Source: Pandoraea sputorum (GTDB lineage: Bacteria; Pseudomonadota; Gammaproteobacteria; Burkholderiales; Burkholderiaceae). Taken from it: a DNA stretch of 64,000 nucleotides. The DNA lies in the NCBI RefSeq assembly GCF_000814845.2, contig NZ_CP010431.2, positions 1,116,001 to 1,180,000 on the forward strand. Reading direction: 5' to 3'. Position numbers and translations under genes: made by a program. Shown piece by piece: positions 8,458 to 17,900 of this stretch (within the stretch, counting starts at the first letter, position 1; each line of letters starts with the position of its first letter). A model generated the notes under the pieces. That model did no database searches. It worked only from the letters and a program-made list of their open reading frames with translations, and was not told the origin of the DNA.

Positions 8458-9057
8458 ATGAACGAAGAGAACACGATGCAACAAGACAACCACGACGCAG
8501 CACAAGCGGCCGTGCCGGCGACGTCAAGCGAGTCGTCACCGCTGGACGTCATCACCTTCATGACGTCGGCACAGGTGGCCGACGCGATTCGTGCCGCCGG
8601 TTGCGCCGTCTCGGTTCAGCAAGACGATCTGGTGACGCGTCTGCACAGCGCCAGCCACGGCATCGGTTACCAGGTGCACTGGGGCAATCAGGCTGGCGTC
8701 GATCAGTATCTGGATCTCACGCTGAGCTGCCCGCTGCGCATTCAGGGCGGCGATCTGCCTGAAGGACTCATCAACGAATGGCATCGCTCGCGCCGCTTCG
8801 CGCGCGTGGCCGCGCACGGCGAATTCCTCGTGTTGGAGATGGACGTGTTCGTCGCGGGCGGCGTCACGTCGGAATTCCTGCGCTTCTCGATGCGTCTGTG
8901 GGTCGAAATGATGGGACAGTTTTTCCTGCATTTGCGCAACTTTACGCAGCAGGTGGCCGGTCAGACCGCCGCGCCGCGTGACGACCTGGCAACGCCGGGC
9001 GACGCCCTCGCCGGTGTCGATGCCGCAGAGCCGCAGGCACCGATGACGCTCAACTGA
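8458..9057 (+). CDS. YbjN-like domain protein, last gene of the TpsB operon
   Basis: The 199-residue protein has no signal peptide. A low-complexity N-terminus of about 28 residues leads to a domain with the YbjN pattern: AQVADAIRAAGCAVSVQ, then GYQVHWG, a strand with a Cys (LDLTLSCPLRIQGG), LINEWHRSRRFARV, and a closing helix after GGVTSEFLRFSMRLWVEM. YbjN proteins are small cytoplasmic proteins with a type III chaperone-like fold and poorly defined regulatory roles. Here a chaperone or adaptor role for the secretion/energising complex is possible but unproven. It begins 18 nt after the coiled-coil gene and is followed by the operon terminator. Two further in-frame Met near the N-terminus leave the exact start open. 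Confidence 0.68.
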   Translation: MNEENTMQQDNHDAAQAAVPATSSESSPLDVITFMTSAQVADAIRAAGCAVSVQQDDLVTRLHSASHGIGYQVHWGNQAGVDQYLDLTLSCPLRIQGGDLPEGLINEWHRSRRFARVAAHGEFLVLEMDVFVAGGVTSEFLRFSMRLWVEMMGQFFLHLRNFTQQVAGQTAAPRDDLATPGDALAGVDAAEPQAPMTLN

Positions 9058-9151
9058 AGCGTCGCCGCGCGGCGCATCAAGCGCGTTTTCCTCTCGAGCC
9101 TGGGGACCTTCCCGCGCGGCAGAATCACGTCCAGCAGACGACTGGTTGGCC

Positions 9152-9194
9152 CGTAGCGCGCTTACTACCCCGTGGGCGCGTTACGGGTTTTTTT
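9152..9194 (+). terminator. Terminator of the TpsB-ExbBD-TonB operon
   Basis: A 10-bp stem (CGTAGCGCGC / GCGCGTTACG, one G-T pair) encloses a 14-nt loop and is followed by GG and seven T. It separates the seven-gene operon from the STN/sigma/FecR block. Confidence 0.9.
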
Positions 9195-9290
9195 CTTTGA
9201 GAAGGCGATCCTGCGCATTGTCAAAGCATCGTCACAATCGCACACGAGAATTGTCAGGAATTCTTACAAATCATTAGTGGATCAACGGGG

Positions 9291-9992
9291 ATGCGTAAAT
9301 CGCCCGCCGGGGTGAGTTGGCTGGCTGGCGTATTAGCGCTCGGGTGGCTCGCGTGTCTGCTGTTCGGTCCGGCCGCCATTGCCCGGACGGATGCGCGTGA
9401 AGCGCAGTCGTTCGATATCCCGGAGCTCCCCTTGAAGGACGCGCTCGCCCGCTTCGACACGCTCACGCGTATGTCTGTCTTTTACCCGTCGTCGCTGGTG
9501 GAAGGCCGTCGTTCGCATGCCGTGTCCGGTATCCGCGCCCCGCATGAGGCGCTTGACGAGATGCTCTCCGGCACCGGTGTGACGGCGGAGCGCACGGCGG
9601 AGGACGCATTCGTGCTGGCGCCGGTGAATTCGCCGGTCTCGCACGATTCGTCGCGTGGTGAGGCGAACGTTGCCGGGAGCTACCTTGCAACGTTGCAAAG
9701 CGTTGTGCTGCGCGCACTCTGTGCACAGCCGTCGCTTTCGCCCGGCGACAATCGTCTGGCCATGACGGTGCAGGTCGGTGCGAATGCGCGGGTCAGCCGG
9801 GTGCGTCTGCTCGATACCACGGGCGATGCCCGTCGGGACACGACCATCGTGCAACGGTTGCAGGGACTCGACGTCGGCAGGGCGCCATCGGATACGACGC
9901 GCCCGTTCGTCATCCTGCTGTTGCCCACTGGGTGCCGCACAGGGCATGTTGCGTGCGTGCAATCGCCGTGTCAGGCGATGACGGAGCATTAG
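9291..9992 (+). CDS. Periplasmic STN-domain protein with TonB-C-like tail
   Basis: This 233-residue protein starts with a signal peptide (to about residue 32, ending AAIARTDA). An STN (secretin/TonB short N-terminal) domain follows: QSFDIPELPLKDALARFD, MSVFYPSSLVEG, SHAVSGIRAPHEALDEMLSGTG, FVLAPV. In FecA/FpvA receptors STN domains relay surface signals to FecR-type anti-sigma factors. Here no receptor barrel is attached. Instead the C-terminal half (LATLQSVVLRALCAQ to RPFVILLLPTG) has the strand-helix spacing of a TonB C-terminal domain, and the protein ends in a short Cys-containing tail. The next gene, an ECF sigma factor, starts on the very next base after the stop. This argues that the protein is the periplasmic signal input for that sigma/anti-sigma pair. 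The STN call is confident; the TonB-C likeness is weaker. Confidence 0.8.
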   Translation: MRKSPAGVSWLAGVLALGWLACLLFGPAAIARTDAREAQSFDIPELPLKDALARFDTLTRMSVFYPSSLVEGRRSHAVSGIRAPHEALDEMLSGTGVTAERTAEDAFVLAPVNSPVSHDSSRGEANVAGSYLATLQSVVLRALCAQPSLSPGDNRLAMTVQVGANARVSRVRLLDTTGDARRDTTIVQRLQGLDVGRAPSDTTRPFVILLLPTGCRTGHVACVQSPCQAMTEH

Positions 9993-10508
9993 ATGGTCGA
10001 CACGCCGCGCGCCTTCCTGCGTGACCTGCTCGCGCAGCGTTACGAAGATCTCAAACGCAAACTGACCTGGCGGCTGGGTTCGGCCGAACTGGCGAGCGAC
10101 GCCCTGCACGATACATGGGTGCATCTCGACGACCGTGCCGACCGCCAGAGCGACGTGAAGAGTCCGGGCGCCTATCTCATGCGCATCGCCATGAATATGG
10201 CGTTCGACCGTGTACAGCGCGAGCGTCGTTACATGAGCGACGACGAAATCGATGCGCTCATGACCGAGTTCGTCGATCCGACACCGGGGCCTGCACAGAC
10301 CATCGAAGCGCGCGACGATATCGCGACGCTCGAACGTCTGCTGGCCGATCTGCCGCCGCGCCGCCGCGCGATCTTCATTGCGGTGCGCGTCCATGAAATG
10401 TCGAACGAAGATGTGGCGCGCCGCTTCGGCGTGTCGCCGCGTCTCGTCGGTCTTGAGCTCAAGCGTGCGCACGAATACTGCGTGGCGCATATGCCGAGGT
10501 CCGAATGA
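9993..10508 (+). CDS. FecI-type ECF sigma factor
   Basis: The 171-residue protein has sigma70 region 2 (LRDLLAQRYEDLKRKLTWRL, LASDALHDTWVHL, SPGAYLMRIAMNMAFDRVQR) and region 4 (LADLPPRRRAIFIAVRV, MSNEDVARRFGVSPRLVG, LKRAHEYC). Its size and the missing regions 1 and 3 fit the extracytoplasmic-function group, FecI-like subclass. It would direct RNA polymerase to envelope-stress or surface-signalling genes. Placement between an STN protein and a FecR protein matches the three-part cell-surface signalling layout. The obvious target is the giant tpsA-type gene 1.4 kb downstream and/or the TpsB operon upstream. It directly abuts the preceding stop, so it is probably translationally coupled. Confidence 0.9.
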   Translation: MVDTPRAFLRDLLAQRYEDLKRKLTWRLGSAELASDALHDTWVHLDDRADRQSDVKSPGAYLMRIAMNMAFDRVQRERRYMSDDEIDALMTEFVDPTPGPAQTIEARDDIATLERLLADLPPRRRAIFIAVRVHEMSNEDVARRFGVSPRLVGLELKRAHEYCVAHMPRSE

Positions 10509-10584
10509 ACCGGGGATTGCCGATGGCGCGGGGCAAAACCGTCTCAGCAAAGGAGACCTTCCGTCTCATGCGAGAGGTGACGCC

Positions 10585-11640
10585 ATGATGTCCCGACCCG
10601 ATACCCCGTTGCCGCACAAGCGGCGTCTCGATGCCACCGAGCGGCAGGCGATGAGCTGGGTGCGACGCATGGCGTCCGGCGAGATGACGCACGCCGACGG
10701 CGACGCGCTGCGCGAGTGGGCGCGGCGCGATCCGAAGCACGCGCAGGCGCTGGCAAACGCACAGCGTCAGTGGAAGCAACTCACGCAGGCGGCGCAGCAA
10801 TCGGCGGCTGCCGATGCGGCGGTTGCTGCGTGCCCGGCCCCGTCGCGCAAAGCAAAGACGAAAACGAAGGCAAAGACCGGGCGAGAGACCGGACGCGGCT
10901 TCGACCCGCGTCGCCGCTGGGTGCTTGCGGGCACGGCAGGCGCATTTGCGACGGCCGCGGGTGTAGCCGTCATCGGCGCGCCGCTTGGGCTGCTGCCCAG
11001 TGCTGCATCCATACACGCCGACTACAGCACGGGAACCGGCGAGCAGCGCACCGTCGCGCTGGCAGGCGATGTCTCCGTTGAAATGAATACGCGTACGAGC
11101 GTGGCGCTTCGTACTGGGGGCGCTGCGTCCGGCACGCCGGGCATCGACCTGTTGAGCGGCGAAGCCGCTGTAGACACCACGCTGGCGTCGCGCCCGTTCG
11201 AAATCGTGGCGGGCGCGGGACGCACGGTTGCGCACCACGCGCGTGTCGAAGTGCGCAACGTGGCCGACAAGGTCTGCGTGACCTGCATCGAGGGCGCGGC
11301 GGACGTGGTGCACACGGCCGGGCGTGTCACATTGCGTGCGCGTCAGCAACTTGTCTATGACGCGCGCAGTCTGCAATCGCTGGTCAATGTCGACGCCAAC
11401 GCCATGCCCGAATGGCGCGACGGCTATCTGCGCTTTGCCGAGGTGCCGTTGGGTGATGTGATCGACGAGATCAACCGTTACCGTCCGGGGAAAGTCGTAC
11501 TTCTGAACGACAAGATCGCCGCGCGTCCGGTGACCGGACGCTTTGCGATCCGCTCACTCGATGTGGCGCTCGGCCAGATCGAACATTCACTCAGTCTGTC
11601 GGTGCGCACGCTGCCCGGTGGCATCGTGTTGCTCGGCTAA
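10585..11640 (+). CDS. FecR-type anti-sigma factor / sigma regulator
   Basis: The 351-residue protein starts at tandem ATGs (10585, 10588) after AGAGGTGA; a longer upstream frame overlaps the sigma gene and lacks support. Residues about 10-60 are the cytoplasmic FecR N-terminal domain (ERQAMSWVRRMASGEMT, DALREWARRDPKHAQAL). One membrane helix follows (RRWVLAGTAGAFATAAGVAV), then the periplasmic FecR domain (YSTGTGEQRTVALAGDVSVE). The C-terminal STN-like region (FAEVPLGDVIDEINRY to LPGGIVLLG) is where receptor STN domains normally dock. It should hold or activate the sigma factor encoded 76 nt upstream and receive input from the STN protein at 9291-9992. It is the last gene before the tpsA-type gene. 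Confidence 0.9.
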   Translation: MMSRPDTPLPHKRRLDATERQAMSWVRRMASGEMTHADGDALREWARRDPKHAQALANAQRQWKQLTQAAQQSAAADAAVAACPAPSRKAKTKTKAKTGRETGRGFDPRRRWVLAGTAGAFATAAGVAVIGAPLGLLPSAASIHADYSTGTGEQRTVALAGDVSVEMNTRTSVALRTGGAASGTPGIDLLSGEAAVDTTLASRPFEIVAGAGRTVAHHARVEVRNVADKVCVTCIEGAADVVHTAGRVTLRARQQLVYDARSLQSLVNVDANAMPEWRDGYLRFAEVPLGDVIDEINRYRPGKVVLLNDKIAARPVTGRFAIRSLDVALGQIEHSLSLSVRTLPGGIVLLG

Positions 11641-11908
11641 TTGACGCGGATCCCCTCGGTCGATGCAGTCTCCGAACGCCCCAATCCGGGTGTTCGCCGT
11701 GACGGTTCGGTCATGTCACGAAAGATTCAAATAAATCCTTGCCGATTGGCCTGCGTCGAAGGGTCTTAGTCCCGAGAGCGTCAAGCGTTCCTTTCGCATT
11801 CCTATGCATAGAACGTTTGGACGAAAACCTGCCAGAGGCTGTTCGCTGGCGTTGTCGCGAGACACCGCCCCACAGCCGCACCAGACGACAGACGGGATTG
11901 AAACCATC

Positions 11909-14900
11909 ATGCGTAAGCGCGTAGCTTCTTCTTCGCCCTCCGTGCCCTCCTTACCACTGCGCGTGCTGCGGATCCGCCCGCTTGCGCAGGCAGTCGCGGT
12001 GTTCGCTGCGAGTAGCGCCATGATCGGCGCGGCCCACGCGCAACAGGCGTTCAGCAATGCATGGTTCGCCGCACGCGGCGCTGCGCAGAGCACGGCGGCG
12101 CAAACGGGACGCTTACCCAACGGCATGCCCGTCTCGTCACTGCAAAACCCGGGCGAGCAGCAGCAACGCGCCAATCAGGCGTTGCAGAACTCCATCGCCA
12201 ATCTCGCGACCGCAGCGCAAGGCATCGCCGCGATGCAGGCCGCGCAGACGGCGGCGCGTCAGGCCGCTGCCGCGTCTCCCGAAACGATTCCCGATGGGCT
12301 TGCTGAAGGTGGCCTGAAGGTCGACACGAACAGTCTCACTGCGGGCTGGATCAATGCGAAGAAGGACATCGCGCAATCGCGCGACACCGCAGGCAACACC
12401 AACGTCAAGATCGAGCAGACGGGCGAGAAGGCCATTCTGAACTGGGAGACGTTCAACGTCGGGCGTCGTACGACGGTGGAGTTCGCGCAGCAGCCGGGCT
12501 GGGCGGTGCTCAACCGCGTGAACGATCCGAATGCGCGCCCCAGCCAGATTCAAGGGCAGATCAAGGCGGATGGCACGGTCGTGATCGTCAACCGCAACGG
12601 CATTCAGTTCACGGGCACGGCGCAGGTCGATACGCGCAATCTGGTGGCCGCCGCCGTGGGCATGACGAACGATCAGTTCAATCGCGGCATCTACGGTACG
12701 GCGCTCGCAGGTGTGACGGTGCCGACATTCGCCAATGACCTGAACGTCACCGGCTCGGGGTTCTCGCACACCGGGGCGACGGCCAATGTGGTCGTCGATG
12801 CGGGGGCGCGCATCAACACGCGCAAGCCGCAATCGGTGACGGAAGGCGGCGGCTACGTGCTGCTGCTGGGTCGCGAAGCGCATAACCGGGGCACGATCGT
12901 CACGCCCTCGGGCCAGACCGTGATCGCAGGCGGTGACGCGTTCGTCATCCGTCGCGGTATGGGCACGGACGGCAATCCCAACTCCAGCACACGTGGCAAC
13001 GAAGTCACGCCGAGCCTCCTCGCGGGATCGACGGCCGGACGCGTGAGCAATAGCGGTTTGATCCTGTCGACGCTGGGCGACATCACGCTCACCGGCCGTC
13101 AGGTCGATCAAAGCGGCGTACTGGTGTCGAGCACCTCCGTCAACACGCGCGGCACGATTCATCTGACGGCGAGCGGCGACACGAATGCGCAAGTGAAGTT
13201 TGCGCCGGGCGCGGTGAGCGCGATCCTGCTCGACACCGCAGGCGACACGGCCCTCGATGTGCAACGCTCGTCGCTACTTGCCGACACGGCCAAGGTCGCT
13301 GAATCGGGGCTGTACAACCGTCGCGACCAGTCGCTCGTGCAGGTCGTCTCGTCGGGCGACGTGCTTTTCGACAGCGACTCGCTCACGCTCGCCACCGGCG
13401 GGCAGATCAACGTGGCGGCGACGCGTCGCATGGTCGCGACAGCGCGTGCCAAGCTCGACGTGTCGGGCGCCGTCGGCGTGCAAGTGGCGATGGCGTCGAA
13501 CAACGTCGAAGTGAACGTGCAGGGCAACGAGCAACGCGACGCGCCGACCAACCGTGACTCGGCGCTGCTCAACAATCAGACGCTCTTCATCGACCGTCGC
13601 TATCTGGTGCGCGTGCCTGCGGGTACGCAAGGTTTCACGACCGACCGCTGGTACACGGCGGGCGGTCTGCTCGAAGTCAGTGGCTATCTGAACACCGCAC
13701 AACACGGCGTCGGCGAATGGGCCGCGCAGGGCGGGACCGTGCAACTGGGCGGCGCAGAGGTCGTCACGCGTGCTGGCTCGCTGATCAATCTCGCAGGCGG
13801 CACGCTCGACGTGCAGACGGGCATGATTCGCCAGAGCTGGCTGCGCGGCGACGACGGGCAACTCTATCGTGCCGACAATGCGCCGGGCGATTTGCGCTAT
13901 CTGGGTGTGTATCGTGGTTTCGAAGTCGCGCATACCCGATGGGGTAAAGGTAGAACGGAGTCGTACGCCACGCCGTTCATTGCACCGGGCGAGCGCCTGG
14001 AGAACGGCTATACGGTCGGACGCGATGCGGGGCGTCTGGTCGTCTCCAGTCTGTCGGCTGTGCTTGAGGGCGATGTCGATACGTCCGTCTATCAGGGACC
14101 GCGCCAGACGCAGGCCGCCGACCGGGGACTCTACGACGGTTACCTGCAATCGCAACTGGCTGCACCGCGCGCCGGACAGTTCATCGTTGGACGGATCACG
14201 CCCTATTACGACGACGTGGCGCTCGCCTTGCGCGACAGTCCGTCGGCGCTCGTTCGCACCATCGACGTGGGGTCCGTGCAGGCGCTGGCGGCCGACAGCG
14301 CACTCGACGCAGCGATCGATCCGAAGCGCGCAGGCAAGATTTCGCTAGATGCCGACTGGATCAATCGTCAGAACTTCGGTGCCGTGAAGCTGATGGCGAC
14401 CGAACGGCTGACGCTGGACGGCGACCTTCGTGTTGCCGATGGCGGCGACGTCGGCCTGCATGCCACGCGCGTGGAACTCAACGCTAACGTGACCGCACGC
14501 GGCGGGGTAATCGCCGCAGGCAATATCCTCAATCAGATGCTCACGAGTACCGCCAACGGTGTCTGGACCGACATGCCGGTTGCCGACACTGCCATTGTCG
14601 GCGGTGAGCAGTACGTCAAGGTGGCGGGCGGCGCGACGCTCGACGCACGCGGCCTGTGGCGCCGCGCGGATGACGGCGAGGCGGGCATTCACGGCCTGCC
14701 GTATGTCAACGGCGGCAATGTGCAGCTCTCCAGCTCGGGCGACGTGAGGTTGCTGCCGGGGAGTGTCGTCGATGTGTCGTCGGGCGCGGCGTTGTTGTCG
14801 AACGGCACGGTGCGTGGTGGCAAGGGCGGCAGCGTCTCGCTGCTGGCCAGCCAGTACGACCTCGACGGCAAGCGGCATGGTGAGGTGCAGGTCGACGGCA

Positions 14901-17900
14901 CGTTGCGCGCCTATGGTGTGAACGGCGGCGGCACGCTCAAGCTCGACACGGGCAATGGCGTGGTCATCGGCAGTGTCGGGCTTCAGACTGCGGGTTGGCT
15001 TGCCCCCGGCGAGTCCGTGCCGTTTAACGTCATGCTGCTCGAGGACTACACAATCAAGGCTGGCACGGTCGCGCCGGTCGATTACAAGCAGACGATCTCA
15101 CGCGTGATGCCCGGGCAGACACTCACCACTGCGCCGGCAATCACCGCCGACGCGCCGGTGACGCTCGCTGCCGACTGGACCGTGCCTGCGGGGGCGTCGG
15201 GTACCTTTTTCGCTTACGCGCCGAGTGGCCGGTCCTACAGTTCGGGGCAGGTCGTGCCTGCGGGCACCGTTATCGTTCGCTCATTCGGCACCGTCGCGCC
15301 GGGCTATGTGCTCCCGGGGAACGTCTTTCCTGAGGGCATCCCCGTTGTGCCTTACAACGTTGTTGCCAAGGCAGGTACGCCGCTTCCGTTCGACGTGACA
15401 TTGGCCAAGGGGGATGTCGTCCCCGTCGGGCTGACCGTGACGCAGAAGGTGCGGGTGGCGTCGCCTACGGTCTTGAGTGCAGATATCTTCTCCACCGGTT
15501 TCTCGCGCTATGACGTCACCGGCCAGCTTGGCGTGTCTGTGGCCGACAATGCGCATCTGAACGTGGTGATGCCGGTGTTGTACGCGGACAAGCAGGCCGC
15601 GCAGGCCGCCGCGAGCGGCAGCGATCCGTCTCGCGTGTTGCGCACGTATCTCCCGCCAGTCTGGCAGAGCGACGCTGCTAAGGGCACCGTCACACAACGC
15701 GGCGGCGCGGATCTCGCGCTTAACGCCGGGACGGTCTACAAGCGTGCGCCGCTGGTCGTGGGCGAAGGTGCGCGCATCGACGTCGATCCGGGGCGCAGCA
15801 TCGCGCTGACGGGTAACGATCAGATCACCCTGCTCGGCGGCTTGTACGCGGCCTCGGGCAATGTCAGCCTGTTGCGCGGCGCGTTCGGCACGGGCAATGA
15901 AGTCGATCGTCCCGACGGCGCATTCACGGCGCGCTCGATCTGGCTCGGCAGCCATTCCGTGATCGATGTGGCGGCCCAACCGTTCGTGGCGCAGGACGCA
16001 TCCGGCGCGTACAACGGCCGGGTGGCCGCTGGCGGCACGATCCAGATCGGCGCGAAGTACACGCATGGAGCGACCAAGGTCGACGCCGCAGACGCTTTCG
16101 TCATCGTGCGCCCCGGTGCGAAGCTCGATGCGTCGGGCGCGTCGGCAGACGTCGACGTACCGGGTCAGGGCCGCACGCATGTGACGAGCAACGGCGGCGT
16201 GATTTCGCTGGCCTCGGCGCGGGGCCTGTATCTCGACGGTGAGATGATCGCCGCGTCGGGCGGCGCGGGCGCTGCGGGCGGCACGCTGAATCTGGTACTT
16301 GAGACGCTCGCCTACGCCCCTGTCGACCGCCTCACGCTCAAGGGCGCTGGCGTGGAAGACGCGGTTCGCGTCGCCCACGAGATGGTCGTTGCACAAACGC
16401 AGGGTCCGGGCACGCTGTCGGACACGCTGACGGCGGGCGCAGTCGGTGGCGGGCTCGCGATGGGAACTGCGCGTATCGGCGTAGACCGCGTCAAGGCCGG
16501 TGGCTTCGACAATCTCGCGCTGCTCGCCAACGGCATGATCGATTTTGACGGCAGCGTCGACCTGTCGCTGGGACAAAGCGTGCGTCTGACGGCCAATTCC
16601 TTCGGTCTGGCAGCGAACGCGGCCCTCGGGAGCGTGGTGAAGATCGCCGCGCCGTATGTGCAACTGGCCGGGGCTACGCGTACGCAGGGCGAAAACGAGA
16701 TCATGCCCAATGCGGTTGTGGGCTCGAAGAATCAGGGGCAGGGTGGCGGTGCGCTCGGACTTCCGGCGCAGGACCGCAACGCAAAGTTCGAGGTCGATGC
16801 ATCGATCATCGATCTGTCCGGTCCGATGCAATTCGGCACGGCAGGGACCATTGAGACGAACACGGCACCGATCGAAGTCCGGCGACTCGCATTTGGCGAT
16901 GTCGCGCTGCGCAGCCGTGGCGACCTGCGGCTTCTCGACAAGACGACGTTCTACGTTCCGGGCGATCTGACGCTTGCCGCCGCTCAGATCTATCCCGTCT
17001 CGGAAGCCACTGCGACCATCGTCGTGGGACAGCGCACTTATGTGAACGAGCAGTGGTTGACGAACGAAATCCGATTCGACCCTGAGCGCAAGTTGACCAT
17101 CGAGCGCGTGGGCAACGCGCTGCCTGCACAACCCTATTCGCTCTTTGGCAATCTGACGATCGCTGCGCCACAAATCTTGCAGGGCGGGGTGTTGCGCGCT
17201 CCGATGGGCACCATTACGTTCGGCACCACCAGCAACCTCCAGACCATCGGTTTGCTGCGTCTGCTGCCGGGCAGTGTCACGTCGGTGAGTGCCGCAGGGC
17301 TGACGATGCCCTTGGGTGGCTCGCTCGACGGCCTGAGCTATCTCAATGCCGGTGCCGATGCGAAATATGCGCTGGCAGGTGCAGGACCGACGATTGCTGT
17401 GTATGCGCACTCGGTGGGCGTGGACGATGGCGCGGTCATCGATCTGTCGGGCGGCGGCGAGATTCGCGGGGCGGCGTTCCTTAGCGGACGTGGCGGCTCA
17501 GTCGATGCGCGCCTCTCGCCGCTCATGCAGGTGGTGCAGACGGGCAACAAGGCCAGCTTCACGCTGCCGTCCCTGTCGTCCAATCCGGTCTACGCCATCG
17601 TTCCTGGTGCACAGTCGGCCTACGCGCCTATCGTTGGCGACAACGGCGCGGGCGCACCGCTCATCGGTCAGCAGATCACCATCGGCAACGGCGTGCCGGG
17701 TCTGCCTGCCGGAACTTACACGCTGTTGCCGTCGACGTTCGCACTGCTACCCGGCGCGTATCGCGTGGAGTTGCAGCCGGGGACGACAGCGCCGACGGGT
17801 CTCGCGCCGCTCTCGATGCGCAACGGTTCGCTCGCGCTATCGGCGCAGTTGAGCGTGAACGACACCGGCATTCGCAGCGCCACGCCTACGCGGGCTGTGC

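Noticed and set aside
10378..10584. Upstream extension of the FecR frame into the sigma gene
   Set aside because: It would give an Arg/Cys-rich lead with no family match; tandem ATGs at 10585/10588 with AGAGGTGA are the better start.
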